This document shows positions 9,622 through 20,658 of a DNA stretch of 64,000 nt, piece after piece. The DNA comes from Cerrena zonata (Eukaryota > Basidiomycota > Agaricomycetes > Polyporales > Cerrenaceae), in assembly GCA_038087015.1 (NCBI GenBank), contig JASBNA010000003.1, forward strand, positions 1,798,001 to 1,862,000, given 5' to 3'. Under the pieces are notes generated by a model that had not been told where the DNA came from, made no database searches, and saw nothing but the letters and a program-made list of their open reading frames with translations. Position numbers and translations under genes: made by a program. How positions within the stretch are numbered: position 1 is the first letter of the stretch; the number at the start of each line of letters is the position of its first letter.

Positions 9622-12037
9622 ATGTCTACCTCTAGGAGCTCCTCGAATTTGAGGTCAAGGTCTCTCGCACGCCCCGAGAATGTGTCGACTTTTGCAAACC
9701 CGGAGGCCGCTGCTGTCTCTGAGGGACCGATAGACGAGAGTACTGTCGAAGCCCTGCACGAGTTCGTGCACCCACATCATGCCACTGATGATACCTTGGT
9801 TGAAGATGATGATCCTATCGCTGAAGAGCGACACCGTTTACCTTGGTACAGGAGACCTTCGCCATTCTGGTAAGTTGGTAACATCCTGATATCTAACTTC
9901 AGAGTCTTGAACCGTGATGGTTTAGGTTTATTTGCATGATACCGTTCACGGCGGTGGCCACAGCTAGTTGCCTTGCACCTCGGATAGAGATGTACACTCG
10001 CCTTGCTTGCGAGGTTTACAAGCCTGAATATACCAATCCTCGAGATCCCGATGCTTTCTCATCCTATGGTGTCATTCCCGCCATGTCTGATGGCAAGTAA
10101 TCTCCCTGAACCTTATGGCTGGCTTCTTACTTTGCTATCAGACGACACTTGGAGGAAGCAATGCGTCGAGGACCCTGTAGTCGGAGCAGCAGTTGCCCAG
10201 CTCAACATGATTGCGACCCTGTTCACTGGAATCATGGCATGTCTTACGACAGGCTGGTGGTCATCAGTAGGTCGTTCATGACATCATCTGAACCATAATC
10301 ACTAAACGTGTTTCTGATAAGCTCTCAGACCGTTATGGTCGACTCTTCATTATTGGTATAAATGCTTTCAGTTTACTACTTGTCGACAGCAACTTCATCT
10401 TCGTGTCTACCTTCTATCGTGTCCTACCTGGAGGATACTGGTTCTACCTTGTTGGTAATTTCTTCGATGGAGTATTTGGCGGTAAGAACGAATCCACACT
10501 AAGATAGTCGTATGCTGAAGCTGAATATGTTCCAGGTCTACCTACAGTATCCGCAGCCATTCACGCATACACTGCTGACTGTACAGATGCCCACAGCCGA
10601 TCCAGAATTTTCGCCCTTTTCGTCGGGATCATGTTCTTTGGAACAGCACTGGGACCCACGTTGGGTGGTGTTCTTATCAAATACACCGGCAATCTTGTGG
10701 TCGTTTGGTATCTCTCCCTCAGCATTCACGTTCTCTACGCATGCATGGTTTGGTTTGTCATTCCGGAATCTTTGACAAAGGGCAAGATGTCAGAATCGAA
10801 GAGATTGTACCAGGAAGACCTGAATGCCAGTGGTACCAGACCGGTCTCATGGATGAAGAGGATATTTGGATTCTTGGCCCCGCTCAATGTGTTCTTGGTA
10901 CAACCGAAGGACGCCAACGGAAATCCTTTGAAGAGGAAGGGGTTCATGAGCAAGTGGAATTTACCGCTTATTGCGATCAGCTATGGGTTAACGACTATGC
11001 TCTACGTAAGTTTGTTTGGCGTTGATTCGACGACCTCGTTTATTAACACATAAACTAGGGATCATACAGCTACAAGTTCCAATATGTGTCCTTGGTTTGG
11101 GGTTGGTCGTCTGAACAGGTAAGACCCTCTGTCTCCTTGAGGTTGCCCGTCATGTCTAAGCAAAAGAAATGGTTTGTAGATTGGCTACTGGCTTAGTGTC
11201 ATCGGTGCAACTCGAGCTATTTATCTCGCTGTTGTGTTCCCTGGTCAGTCTCCTCATTCCCAATACCCTATCTCCCTCTGACGCGTTGATTCATCTAGCT
11301 ATCATCCATGTCTTCAAACCTAAGGCCCGTCCAATCCAACTCCCTACAGAACCCTCCGAACCTCTCCAACCCGAGCAATCTGGTTCCTCAACCACACCTT
11401 CACCCTCTACCGCCGTTCCACCACCATCCGTCCAAGCCCAAGCACTACACTTCGATCTCATCCTCGCCCGTGTTTCTCTCTTCATCGAAACCATCGCGTT
11501 CATTGCTATGCCTCTATCTCCTAACGCCACCGTGTTCACAATATGGACGATGGTGACGACGTTTGGGTCTGGATTCTCTGCGGCGATTCAGAATGTTGCG
11601 TTGATTATGTATACGGAGAATGGAGGGAAGGAGAGTGGGAAGCTGTTTGGCGCGATTAGTGTCATCCAGACGTTGTGGTAAGCCCCGCTTCCGCCTATCA
11701 CTACGAAACTTCGCACTAAGAATTTTTAACTATCTATAGTACGTCGATTTTCGGACCATCAATCTTTGGTTTGACGTACATGAAGACTGTTGGGACGATG
11801 CCCGCTGCCATTTTCTATCTCTCTGGCGCCGTTATTACCGTTGCTTTCGTCGCTCTGAGTATGGTTCGACTCCCATGTAGCTCCGATGAGAACACGGAGT
11901 TAGTCGATGTCGAGGAGTCCACCACTAGCAGTGGCACTGACACAGAACGTCGTGACATCCCACACGAGACTTTGGTGGGTGTTCCTGAGGAGAGCGAACT
12001 GAGGGGTAGGAAGAAACCCTCATCATCTTCCGAGTAA
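9622..12037 (+). CDS. MFS transporter, TCR/Tet-like (drug:H+ antiporter type)
   Basis: Polytopic plasma- or vacuolar-membrane transporter; substrate unknown. Nine exons: 9622-9869, 9926-10092, 10142-10266, 10322-10481, 10536-11005, 11059-11118, 11180-11243, 11299-11677, 11740-12037. An 80-residue acidic cytosolic N-terminus ends in HRLPWYRRPSPFW. MFS motif A is clear (LSDRYGRLFIIG, spanning the exon 3/4 join), preceded by AAVAQLNMIATLFTGIMACL. The middle loop after AIIHVFKPKARP is rich in Pro and Ser. The second half includes GSGFSAAIQNVALIMYTENG. The C-tail is Ser/Glu-rich. The intron 10093-10141 starts with GC, not GT (GCAAGT), which is needed to keep DDTWRKQCVED in frame. It resembles basidiomycete genes named tetracycline-resistance-like MFS. 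Confidence 0.88.
10093..10141 (+). other. GC-AG intron
   Basis: The donor is GCAAGT and the acceptor is TATCAG, inside the MFS transporter gene. Joining G at 10092 to AC at 10142 makes the Asp codon that continues the reading frame. No GT donor nearby gives an open frame. Confidence 0.75.
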
Positions 12038-12321
12038 TTTCACCAACACCAACATATATACATCTTTTAATACCGTTATCATCGTACGCTTCAACGCTAC
12101 TTTCTTTCTTGACATCTTGTGTATGCCTATCATTGTAGTTTATAGACGTAATGCCTTCAACGTGTATTAGGACGGACCCACAGATTACATTCAACCTAAC
12201 ATGGTACACTAAAAAAGAGATGGAAACACGAATATTCAGATCCAGAGCACAATCGAAGTCCATAGTCATAAAGCAATAAGCAATCCATCTACTCGAATAT
12301 CCGCCGAGTATCCCGCCAACA

Positions 12322-13902
12322 TCATACATCAGCAGTCTCTTCTATTCTGACATACCCACCCCTCCACCTCAACCAACTAAACAGTCCTATACTCAACATC
12401 CCAAGAAGCCCTGGTCCGGAACTGATAAGGGTGAATAACCACCATGTATAACCGATGATACGGTCCAGTGTTCTTCCGGTATATTTTTTGAGGTTGGCGT
12501 AAGAGTCTGGACGAGGTGAGTATGTTGGTGGGAGGCGGAGGAGGGGGATGATTTGGTCTGTATTGGGGAGTGGAGGAGGGAGAAGGAGTACTGAAACTAT
12601 AGGTTTCTATCGGTTTCATACACACGATGTTAGTAGGGAGATAACAGAAAGAGAGGGTGGACGAATATGAACGTACATGATCTGAAGAAGTATAAGATGG
12701 GATGGAGGTATATAACGAGTTGGTGATTGACGATCGTTGTGGTGTATCCGGCGAGTCCGTATGTGTCGCGTACATTATACGATCAGTCCAAGCTGGCATT
12801 CGTTTCAAACTACACAGAACAACAGTGTCAGCTCGGTTCTGTGAATGTAGAAAAGGGTACATCGCAAGTAGAACTCACTCGTATTTATCAACTTGTCCGA
12901 GTTTGTACTTATACGTCGGTTTGAACTTCCAGAACTCGCCTTCCCGGAAACCAACAAATATACTCTTCTTTTGGTCTCTTTCTTGAACTAACTGGTCGTA
13001 ATCCTTCAACTGTTCTCGGACACCATCGGCCAGTATTGCATCAATGGATGCGGAGAGTTTTTTGGGATCTGGTAGCGTAGGTGGTTCCAAACGGAAGTTG
13101 AGGTCACCAAAGAAGAATAGATGAGATGTAGAGTATATTGTTGTGGATTCATTCGAGGATGATCCAGGAAGAGGTGGAAACAGAAGCGACCCAACAATAT
13201 GATGGTAGTCTGCTATTCTGTGGGCCAGTTTATGACTATGTGCCGTTAGATGTGCACAGACAAAGCTATAGGTCACCGCAGGGGAATTATATTGAACAAA
13301 TGGTGAATTACAACACGAAATTCTTCTACGTACGTATACACCTCGCCGATCCCTCCATCCTGTCCTCGGACACGGAACCTTACACCAACCGCGCCCTTGT
13401 TGCCCATGTACGCAGGCCCACAGCCTGTCCACTGGGTTTGACATCTTCTACTTGGCGAGAAACACCGTCATCTCGGCCGTATACGAGGAGGGCAATGCCA
13501 ACGTTTACGACTTTCGCTATAAGGGCATATTTCTCCTTGTTCGGTGCATGCTCCTCAATTTGGGAGAGGATTAGAGAGTTCCTGTTCTCTATCACAGAGT
13601 TGGAAAAGCCAGAAACTAGATGGGGTTTGTTTTTAGCATGGAATGATCATGACGGGATTTCAGCAGGCTATGGTTCGGATTGCGGGTGCCGTTTCGGAAG
13701 AAGACTCACGCCCTATATGCAAAGGCAATAATTCCTGGAAACCAACTGCGACAATATCAGGAGCCCTAGGTGCCTGTGATAGAAAGTTCGAGGCCTGAAG
13801 CGTTGGAGCGAGCCAGTCCACCAAGTCCTGAGGTAGACCACGTTCCGCTTGGAGATTTGTGTTGTAGGACGCGAGCTGGACGAGGAGTCGTTCGTCAGAC
13901 AT
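12322..13902 (-). CDS. inositol polyphosphate 5-phosphatase, with an apparent -1 frameshift
   Basis: DNase-I-like fold enzyme that removes the 5-phosphate from phosphoinositides or inositol phosphates. Exons (minus): 13710-13902, 13334-13615, 12879-13265, 12677-12809, 12322-12606. Motifs in order: LASYNTNLQAERG near the N-terminus, DIVAVGFQELLPL (catalytic Glu), WTGCGPAYMGNKGAVGVRF, VYTFVCAHLTAH, FFGDLNFRLE (catalytic GDLN), RMPAWTDRI and SSDHKPIV (catalytic SDH). A Trp-rich hydrophobic C-terminus (IIGYTWWLFTLISSGPGLLG) may bind membrane. The ATG at 13902 is preferred over a TTG 15 nt upstream. At 13434-13439 the frame shifts: GTC AAA CCC AGT should read as DVKTQWTG, so one base is missing. 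The exon length gives the same conclusion. No SAC or Rho-GAP domain is present. Confidence 0.88.
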
Positions 13903-14401
13903 TATTACACGAACCAAGCAACCTGAGAGAATACAAGAATAAGCTCGGGCGCGTGTGTCGAGTGTGCCGTAGAAGCCTTGAACAGGTGATGGACTGGTGG
14001 TGATAGTGAGCCAGGTTTATAACGGTTTATACTAACTAGTGTTCACTCTAAGTAGCATGCGGCTTATTTCGATCGGCATGATCGGGAAGTACACCACCCC
14101 TCTTTGTCCAAGCCACTAGACCCCTCTCTCTTAACTTTAAACGGGTCGAGATCTGTCGAGACACAAACTTTATTCTGTCTACCGACGACACCACTGGCTT
14201 TGCTTAGAGGTCAGCTCGTTGGTGAGTCTGTCGTTTAGCCTTAGTCTTTCGAATGTAGAAATCATTAATGATCACATCAAGACGTTCTTACTACTTTTTA
14301 GGACTTGTCCATATCGAATTGTCGATTTACAACTAACCGAAACTGACTGGAGCATCCTCATCAGACTCACCTTGCTACCTGTGGTGCTTTGCTAGTTCAA
14401 A
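13903..14401. other. divergent promoter between the 5-phosphatase and CCCH genes
   Basis: About 500 nt separating two start codons that face away from each other. No ORF or clear core promoter motif is recognised. Confidence 0.4.
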
Positions 14402-16996
14402 ATGCCATTTGTTCGGTGTATGGTTCGTCCTTCTCTTTACTAGATCCATGTAAGCTCGTGAAAGTGTCACCGACCTCTATAACATAGTGGTATAACGATG
14501 ATGGTTCTCCCATCAAGGATGGATGTCGCAAAGGACCCAATTGTGATTTTGTCCATCCCAGCCACCTGAAGTGGGATGATGCTCCGCCGTCCAGAAATAA
14601 GCCAAAGCCTAGCTTCGGTTTTGGCGGTCCGCAAAGGACTGGTTCTAACAACCAGGAAATAGGGAGTCGTCCGTCTGGAAGTTGGTCTGCCTCGCGAAAA
14701 AATACCGACGATGCATTTGCTTCTGATGGTTTCTCTCAAACTGGCAATAACGGGGGTTGGAGTAAGTATTGTAAGGATTTAATACGGAGTCGAAAAGAAC
14801 ACTAACTATCGTTCATGATTAGATAACGGTGATAATAATGCTGGTTGGGGCAGAAACAACTCCAACTCTAACCGGAATGCCTCGTTCAGCTCCAACTCTG
14901 AATGGCCATCGACTGACAATGCTGGTACTGTGGCAGGTGGCGGGTGGGGATCTATTCCAACATCTCAGGGATGGGGTGTTCCTGGTCCTGGTGAGGGTTG
15001 GGGTTCTTCAAATCCCGAACCTTCAGGGTCAGGATCAGGGACTACTCCTTCAAACCCAGAGGCTTCGGTATGGGGTTCAGTCCCTGCTAATGCTGGTCCT
15101 TCAAGTTCATTACCTGCGGCAACCACAAAGCCAGACCAATCAGGAGCTTGGCCTTCAGCCCCTGCACGACCAGAGCCCTCTTCCCGAAGCTCTGCACCTG
15201 ACAAAGCAGAAACGACAGGATGGGGCTCAGCTCCATCGATCAACACGGGAGCGACGTCGGGTTGGAATTCGCCACCAGCGCCTGCCAACACTCAAGTAAG
15301 TTGGGGGTCGCAGGTCACGAATACTTCTCCTTCGCGTAACTCTCCTCCTCGTGTTCCACCACCGCCATCTGAGCCGCCTCAATCCTTGCCAATGGTAGTG
15401 GATGCACCTCAAGATGGATGGGTATCTGAAACAATAGATCCTATGGAAGCATGTCCGGCTGAGCCAAAGCTGCGTGTGGTGTCCATGTTCCATTGTTCGA
15501 CTATGTCTCGGAAGACTCCGAGGCAGATGTGTCGCGAATGCTTGAACGATTCTCTTCCGCGCGACCTAAGTCTCCTTCTGCCCAATCCGATATGTCTTCT
15601 GCCAGTCTCGATGATGATGAGTCTCAGGTCAAGTGGAAGACCTATATTCGGTAAGTGACCGATTCCGACAGGAAAAATTGTACTCTTTTCCCAACTTACA
15701 ACCCTTTTTCTTGTCCCTCTATTTTGCTAGAGTCATTGCTCGAGCAGTACGACGCTATGAACGACTTCGCGAACTTGAGGATAAATTCGAAACTAGTCAC
15801 AATGTCTATGGATCCAAAACATACAAAGTGATAGAAGAAGGGTCGAAAGCCCACATAATGCTAAGCAAAATCCGACGTCATGATGATGAGAAACGTCTGG
15901 CGGCGAAGAAACGACTGGAAGAAACTCTGGACGAACTAGTCGACCTCGAATTTCCCACCGCAGGCAACGGTTTGAGTGAGGAGGATTACATGCACACTCA
16001 AGAGACGGAGAAATCGGTACGCGAAATGGCTGAATGGATTGAATCCATTCGCCCCATTGTAGAAGACCTGAGATCTCGGAACCATAAGGAGGTCTCTTCT
16101 ACTGAAGATGCCACAAAGCCAACGTCCGCGCATAATGCTATCACTCAGCTCACGACGAGAATCGCCAAACTTGACGCAAAGCTTGATGACTTGGAGGAGT
16201 ATTTCCATTCTGCTGTTTTCGACCACAAAGAAGACGAGTACCGTCTGATGATTTCCGACAAGGTGGAAGAAGCCACTGCCCTTGTCAAGGGATCCGAGAG
16301 TCTGGATGGGCCTGCTCAGGCCGTACTTGCTGCAGAACAACAGATCACGCCTGTCATTGAGAAACAGGAGGACAAGTTAAAGTCGTTCAACGCGCAATTG
16401 GCTAAGATGCGTCAGGATCTTGCGAGCCGACCCAAACTTGATACAGTCAAAGAGGAGCAGGCGAAATTACTGCAGGTTAATGAAGAACTACGCCAGAGGG
16501 TTATCGCGGTGAGTATGTTTCTCTAAGTCATGTCGAATTATCAGCTGAACGCATCTTTTCAAACTTTTAGAATCGTAAGGACTACTCTGAGCTCAAAGCG
16601 ATGACCGATGCTCAAAGCGCCGAGATCAAAGCGCTCCGAGCACAACTTGCAGAGCTCCAATCCCGACCACCTCCACCTCCACCACCTACCGTCGAATACA
16701 TGACAGAAACCTTGATGCCATCCATCCTCCAAGCTTGCCATCCGGTCGTTGAGGATATCTTCAAGCAAATGCGAGATGGCGTCCAGGCCAGCTTGAATGA
16801 CCTGCAAGCAGACCTGATCGGCCAGGTTTACAAGGGTCTCATGCCGGTAGTTGGTCTTACGGATCGATTACAGACCTTTGTGGAGGATGAGAATGCATTG
16901 GCTAGGGCCAATAGCCAACCTGTGGCTGGCCCTTCGAATTCGAATGCTCCTAGTACCGCTGCTCCTCGCCCCGCTTCTTCAGCTCCTCCGATGTAA
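14402..16996 (+). CDS. CCCH zinc-finger protein with Gly/Trp/Ser-rich and coiled-coil regions, apparent frameshift
   Basis: Likely RNA-binding or nuclear protein; function not established. Exons: 14402-14422, 14488-14761, 14823-15650, 15731-16508, 16571-16996. The N-terminus carries one CCCH finger (C-x13-C-x5-C-x3-H around WYNDDGSPIKDGCRKGPNC and DFVHPSH), split by intron 1, whose donor (GTTCGT) is weak. A long Gly/Trp/Ser/Asn-rich disordered stretch follows, then PLFDYVSEDSEADVSRMLER and KWKTYIRVIARAVRRYERLR, a charged coiled-coil section (exon 4) and a Pro run (16669-16688) with a helical C-terminus. Exon 3 changes frame near 15485-15492: exon length and both flanking protein segments require one extra base (likely C in the CC at 15490). 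Without that, the ORF ends at about 15656. Confidence 0.72.
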
Positions 16997-17255
16997 TCAG
17001 TTCTCTATGACTATTTTTCTCTTGGCCAGATCACTCTTTTTGCTTTTCATGCTTTCTTGACACACTACGCTTTCGATTATGTTTTCGCACATGATATTCA
17101 CCACACAACTATCTGGCACTATTCTTGAATTCCATGTATTAATATAATATGGTGATATGAATGACAAGATGAGAATTGTCCATGACGGCCGTGTCTAATG
17201 CACTAATGTCCGGTACTATGGCAATATTTTACGTGGGTAGTAATGCTACATTTAT

Positions 17256-18686
17256 TCACATCCGCATGTATCTACGTTCGGGCGAAGTCCCTAGAGGGCA
17301 GCTCGAAGCTACGAAGAACACACAATTAGTCAATAATGATAATACTTCTTGGGGAAGGTAGCCGGTAAACTTACGATCTCCAAAGGCAACCAGGCCGAAC
17401 GTAGGGCCACCAAAAATTCCAGGATTTACACCCGGCAATTGGTCGTTCACGACGCCCACCAACTCTTGGTTCCTCGGTGCCTTCTGACAGTATGGAGTCG
17501 AAGGTATGATACCTTCAATATTCAACGCATTGCGAGGATGTTGTCTGTACGCAATAGCGTTGGCGATCAACTCATCTTTGTTGGTCACACCGTCTGATTT
17601 AGCGAAATCGATCATAGCGTCTGCATTGTCCTGTTGGTCGCAAGGATCGGCATTGGCGAGGAGGGCGTTGATTCCGTTTACGCCAGCAAGGATGACACAG
17701 GGTTCCTCGGTGAAGATGTCTCCGCCACTAACAAGCTACGAGAAAATGACTTTAGTAAGATATATTGATACATCATAAAAGAACATACACAAAGGTCTTG
17801 CCATGCTTGAGCGACATCAGGCAAGTCTTCCTGCGCAATACGTTTTGTAACTAGTGGTAGTGCCCCTGTAGGCTGAGGAAGGTCAGTGCTGTCGGATTCG
17901 CTGGCTGTAGCAGATGGGGTGCCATCGGGTTCACTGGCTGTGGCAGACGCAGTACTGGCAGATGCGCTGCCACTAGCAGATACACTTGCAGTCGCCGTGG
18001 CACTGAGTGAATCCGTATCAGTCGAGGTTGCGTTCGCGCTCAAACCAGTATCTGTGACGGTACTGTTGTCCGACGTAGTGGTTAAGTCGGCGGAAGCCGT
18101 GTTTTGCGAAAAGTCGGCAGATACAGTGGACGACGGTGTTAACGAAGGATCGTTCAACTTCGCGACACACGCAGTCGGAACGGTAGGGATGACGAATGAG
18201 ATGGATGCAGAAGCTGTGGCAGTCGCAGTATCAGTAAAACTGTCTGTCGCCGTTGCCGAAACATCTGTCGCATTCGTGGTATCAGTAGGCGTCGCCGACG
18301 CACTAAGAGGGTCTACACTATTGCTAGGATCTGTAACGGTGGGATCCGTGCTGGATGCGACTGAAGTGGGAGCATCCGTAGCAGTTGCAGAAGCTAAGTC
18401 ACCGGAGTTGGTGACTTCAGGGTCGCTCGTTGCTGTAGGAAGGTCGGTGGGGCCAACATCAGTACTGATGTCAGTGGCGGAGGCTACAACGCCAAGGGTC
18501 GTCGCTGAAGGCGTATCACCATCCAAAGAAGTAGGTCTCTAGAATGATACCACGACTATTTAACAATGTGAAGTGTTAAGTTCAAGTGTCAATAAATATG
18601 TATCGGAGTACATACCGATGAACAATGGGACGGGCACTGGTTGTAGCCAAAAGAGTGGCAAAGGCGAAGAAAGTTATAAAACGCAT
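17256..18686 (-). CDS. secreted Ser/Thr-rich protein sharing the C-terminal domain of the 2274-3678 gene
   Basis: Exons (minus): 18616-18686, 17789-18536, 17375-17735, 17256-17308. Signal peptide MRFITFFAFATLLATTSA is followed, after a short join, by about 215 residues that are almost all Ser, Thr, Ala, Asp and Pro, typical of a heavily O-mannosylated stalk. A short island, VPTACVAKLNDPS, interrupts it and aligns with PPACAAKAKRS of the paralogue. After a dibasic site (TKR) the conserved domain starts: IAQEDLPDVAQAWQDLC, NADPCDQQDNADAMIDFAK, GVTNKDELIANAIAYRQHP, PSTPYCQKAPRN. The last exon (PSSCPLGTSPERRYMRM) differs from the paralogue's Cys-rich end. Joining exon 1 in frame needs the second AG of TCTAGAG at 18537-18538. 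Intron position after FGD is shared with the paralogue; the one after WQDLC is not. Likely cell-wall or matrix protein. Confidence 0.78.
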
Positions 18687-19326
18687 CGTCGAGGGAATGT
18701 AAGAGAAGATTGTCCAATTTAAAAGGGTTTAAGGATAGTAAGTTCAGTGATAAGCAAGAATGCGATAAACAGCAACTGAAGAAATGAAAGATTGAAAAGG
18801 GTACTCAAGAGCACCGGGCTCGCCAACCAGCTGGACCTAAACAAATTTAAAAGAGCGAGGAGCTGCACATCTAAAGCTCATACTCGTAGAGACTCTTATA
18901 CGAGAGGTCGATTGGAATAGCCAATGGGGCTTCATAGTTACGGACAGTGAGCGCGGCAGACGTACACTGTCAACGTCATTGGATTGGGCAGTATAAAGTC
19001 ATGGATCTGTCATGTGCGTGCAGTTGTTGGATGCAGAATGTATCGCATCGGTTTTATGAGCCGCTCACTGTCGTTTACTTTTGGCAGCTGTCAATAACTG
19101 GAAGTGGCATACAATAAATTGAATTCATACCTTACAAAAGGGCTCTAGTGAAAAATCTTTGAACATAGAAAGTACACTGGTACCGACGTTTGAATGCATC
19201 GAAGTGGAATAGCGATGGATTATGATTATATGTACATAGTGTATGGCGCACCTGTGAACTGTTAGTAGCCTACAGCTAAACTCGGCGCTACAACGACTCC
19301 AGGTTTAAAACTCCAAAATAACATGT
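18687..19326. other. upstream region of the Ser/Thr-rich secreted gene, with CCAAT-type motifs
   Basis: About 640 nt. ATTGG at 18911-18915 and CCAAT at 18921-18925 form a close inverted pair, and two more ATTGG copies lie at about 18978-18987. These could bind a CCAAT (Hap) complex, but short motifs like these also occur by chance. No coding exon is seen. Confidence 0.35.
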
Positions 19327-20566
19327 CTATTCGATGGGTACAAACGGACTGCGGCGCTTCGAAGGTGCAACAATCACAGGAGGTAGCTCCTTAGCCATCT
19401 CCGCTGTACCCGCAGGGAAAGGCAAGCCATCCACATGCTTGGGAAGAATCTTCTCAAATTCACCCTTGGCATGGTTAACATGGGCAATGTGTGTCATGTT
19501 CTTCTTTGCATCTCGCACGAGGACATGGGCGTCGTCGATGCCTGGGACACAGCCTTTAACATAGATGAGATCTAACTCAGTATCGACTCTGACCACGGCA
19601 AGGTTTTGTGCCGTTCTCCGGACGCCACCCATACGGCCAGCCATTTTCTTACCTGGCCAAACACGACCAGGATCCTGTGGAAGAGTTTTGAATATTTCCA
19701 GTAATTAAAAATATACGAAGGTCACGTACTTGATGAGCACCAATGGCTCCAGCCGCACGATGCGATGCTGATACACCATGACTTGCACGGAGACCTTTGA
19801 AATTCCACTTTTTCATGGTTCCTTGGAAACCCTTTCCAAGCCTGCCGACAAGTTCGGAAAAGTAAGATCAAAGGGAAGGGACGGATGAGACATACGAATT
19901 TGCAACGACGTCAATGAATTGACCGGGAACGAAGTGAACTGCAGACAAAGTGGTGCCTATACAGAGAGCGCATCAGCAATGTCAGAGGTACATGATTTAA
20001 TCAACCTACCGATTGGGACGTGAGCATCAGGAGTTACAGGAAACTCCTTCACAATACGTTTCGCGCCGACGCCAGCCTTCCTGAAGTGTCCAAGCATTTG
20101 ATTGGTTGTTGTCTTCTCCGGCCTGCTGGTTGCTGCAACCTGCACGGCATGGTATTCTGTCAGGTCTGGTCGAATAGTCTTCACGTTTGCCGTGACTTGG
20201 CAGTCGTCCACCTGTGGTGTCAGGGTTAGTATAACAGTCACTACACTAGCATGCAGAGATGCAGACCTGAAGGATGGTGACGGGAACACGCGCTCCCTGG
20301 TCATCCCACATAGCAGTCATTCCTCGCTTTCGAGCAATTAGACCCGTTCTTATGGAAGTGGGTGTCCATTTTGTTGTCTCGGAAGACGTAGCACTTGAGG
20401 GAGCAGCAGCAGCATTTCTCGAAGAGCTCGAGTGAATGGACCGCGATCCCGAAAGATGGAGGTGTTGCCGTAGGTTCCAGAGTCTGAGCATGGTGTGACA
20501 ACTGGAAATAACACAAGTTGTTGGCGGACTGAGAGCAAGAAACGAGCGCTTTGAAAGTGTAAACAT
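19327..20566 (-). CDS. MRPL9: mitochondrial large-subunit ribosomal protein uL3m
   Basis: Protein of the mitochondrial large ribosomal subunit near the peptidyl-transferase centre. Exons (minus): 20267-20566, 20002/20010-20211, 19897-19956, 19730-19841, 19327-19674. The N-terminus is rich in Arg/Ser/Leu ([20 protein letters not shown]), a mitochondrial presequence. The uL3 core follows: [91 protein letters not shown] and [11 protein letters not shown]. The ATG at 20566 is the first in frame; a second at about 20491 ([11 protein letters not shown]) would also give a good presequence. It is divergent from the Rrn6-like gene, with 92 nt between start codons. Confidence 0.94.
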
Positions 20567-20658
20567 CGGGCGCTCGATCAAACCTTCAGTGGAATCCGCT
20601 TGAACAAGTTTGAACTTGAACGTAAACCAGTCACTTGTATTCCGTATGTATCAATGGA
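20567..20658. promoter_or_regulatory. 92-nt bidirectional promoter region (uL3m / Rrn6-like)
   Basis: Only 92 nt separate the two divergent start codons, so core promoters or leaders must overlap or lie partly inside the genes. No TATA box is evident. Confidence 0.45.

Noticed and set aside
17886..18542. 218-aa plus-strand ORF opposite the Ser/Thr-rich secreted gene
   Set aside because: It is the antisense of a GC-rich Ser/Thr/Ala-codon stretch; the Val/Ala/Ser composition is the mirror of the real coding strand, and the minus strand has signal peptide, splice sites and a conserved domain.
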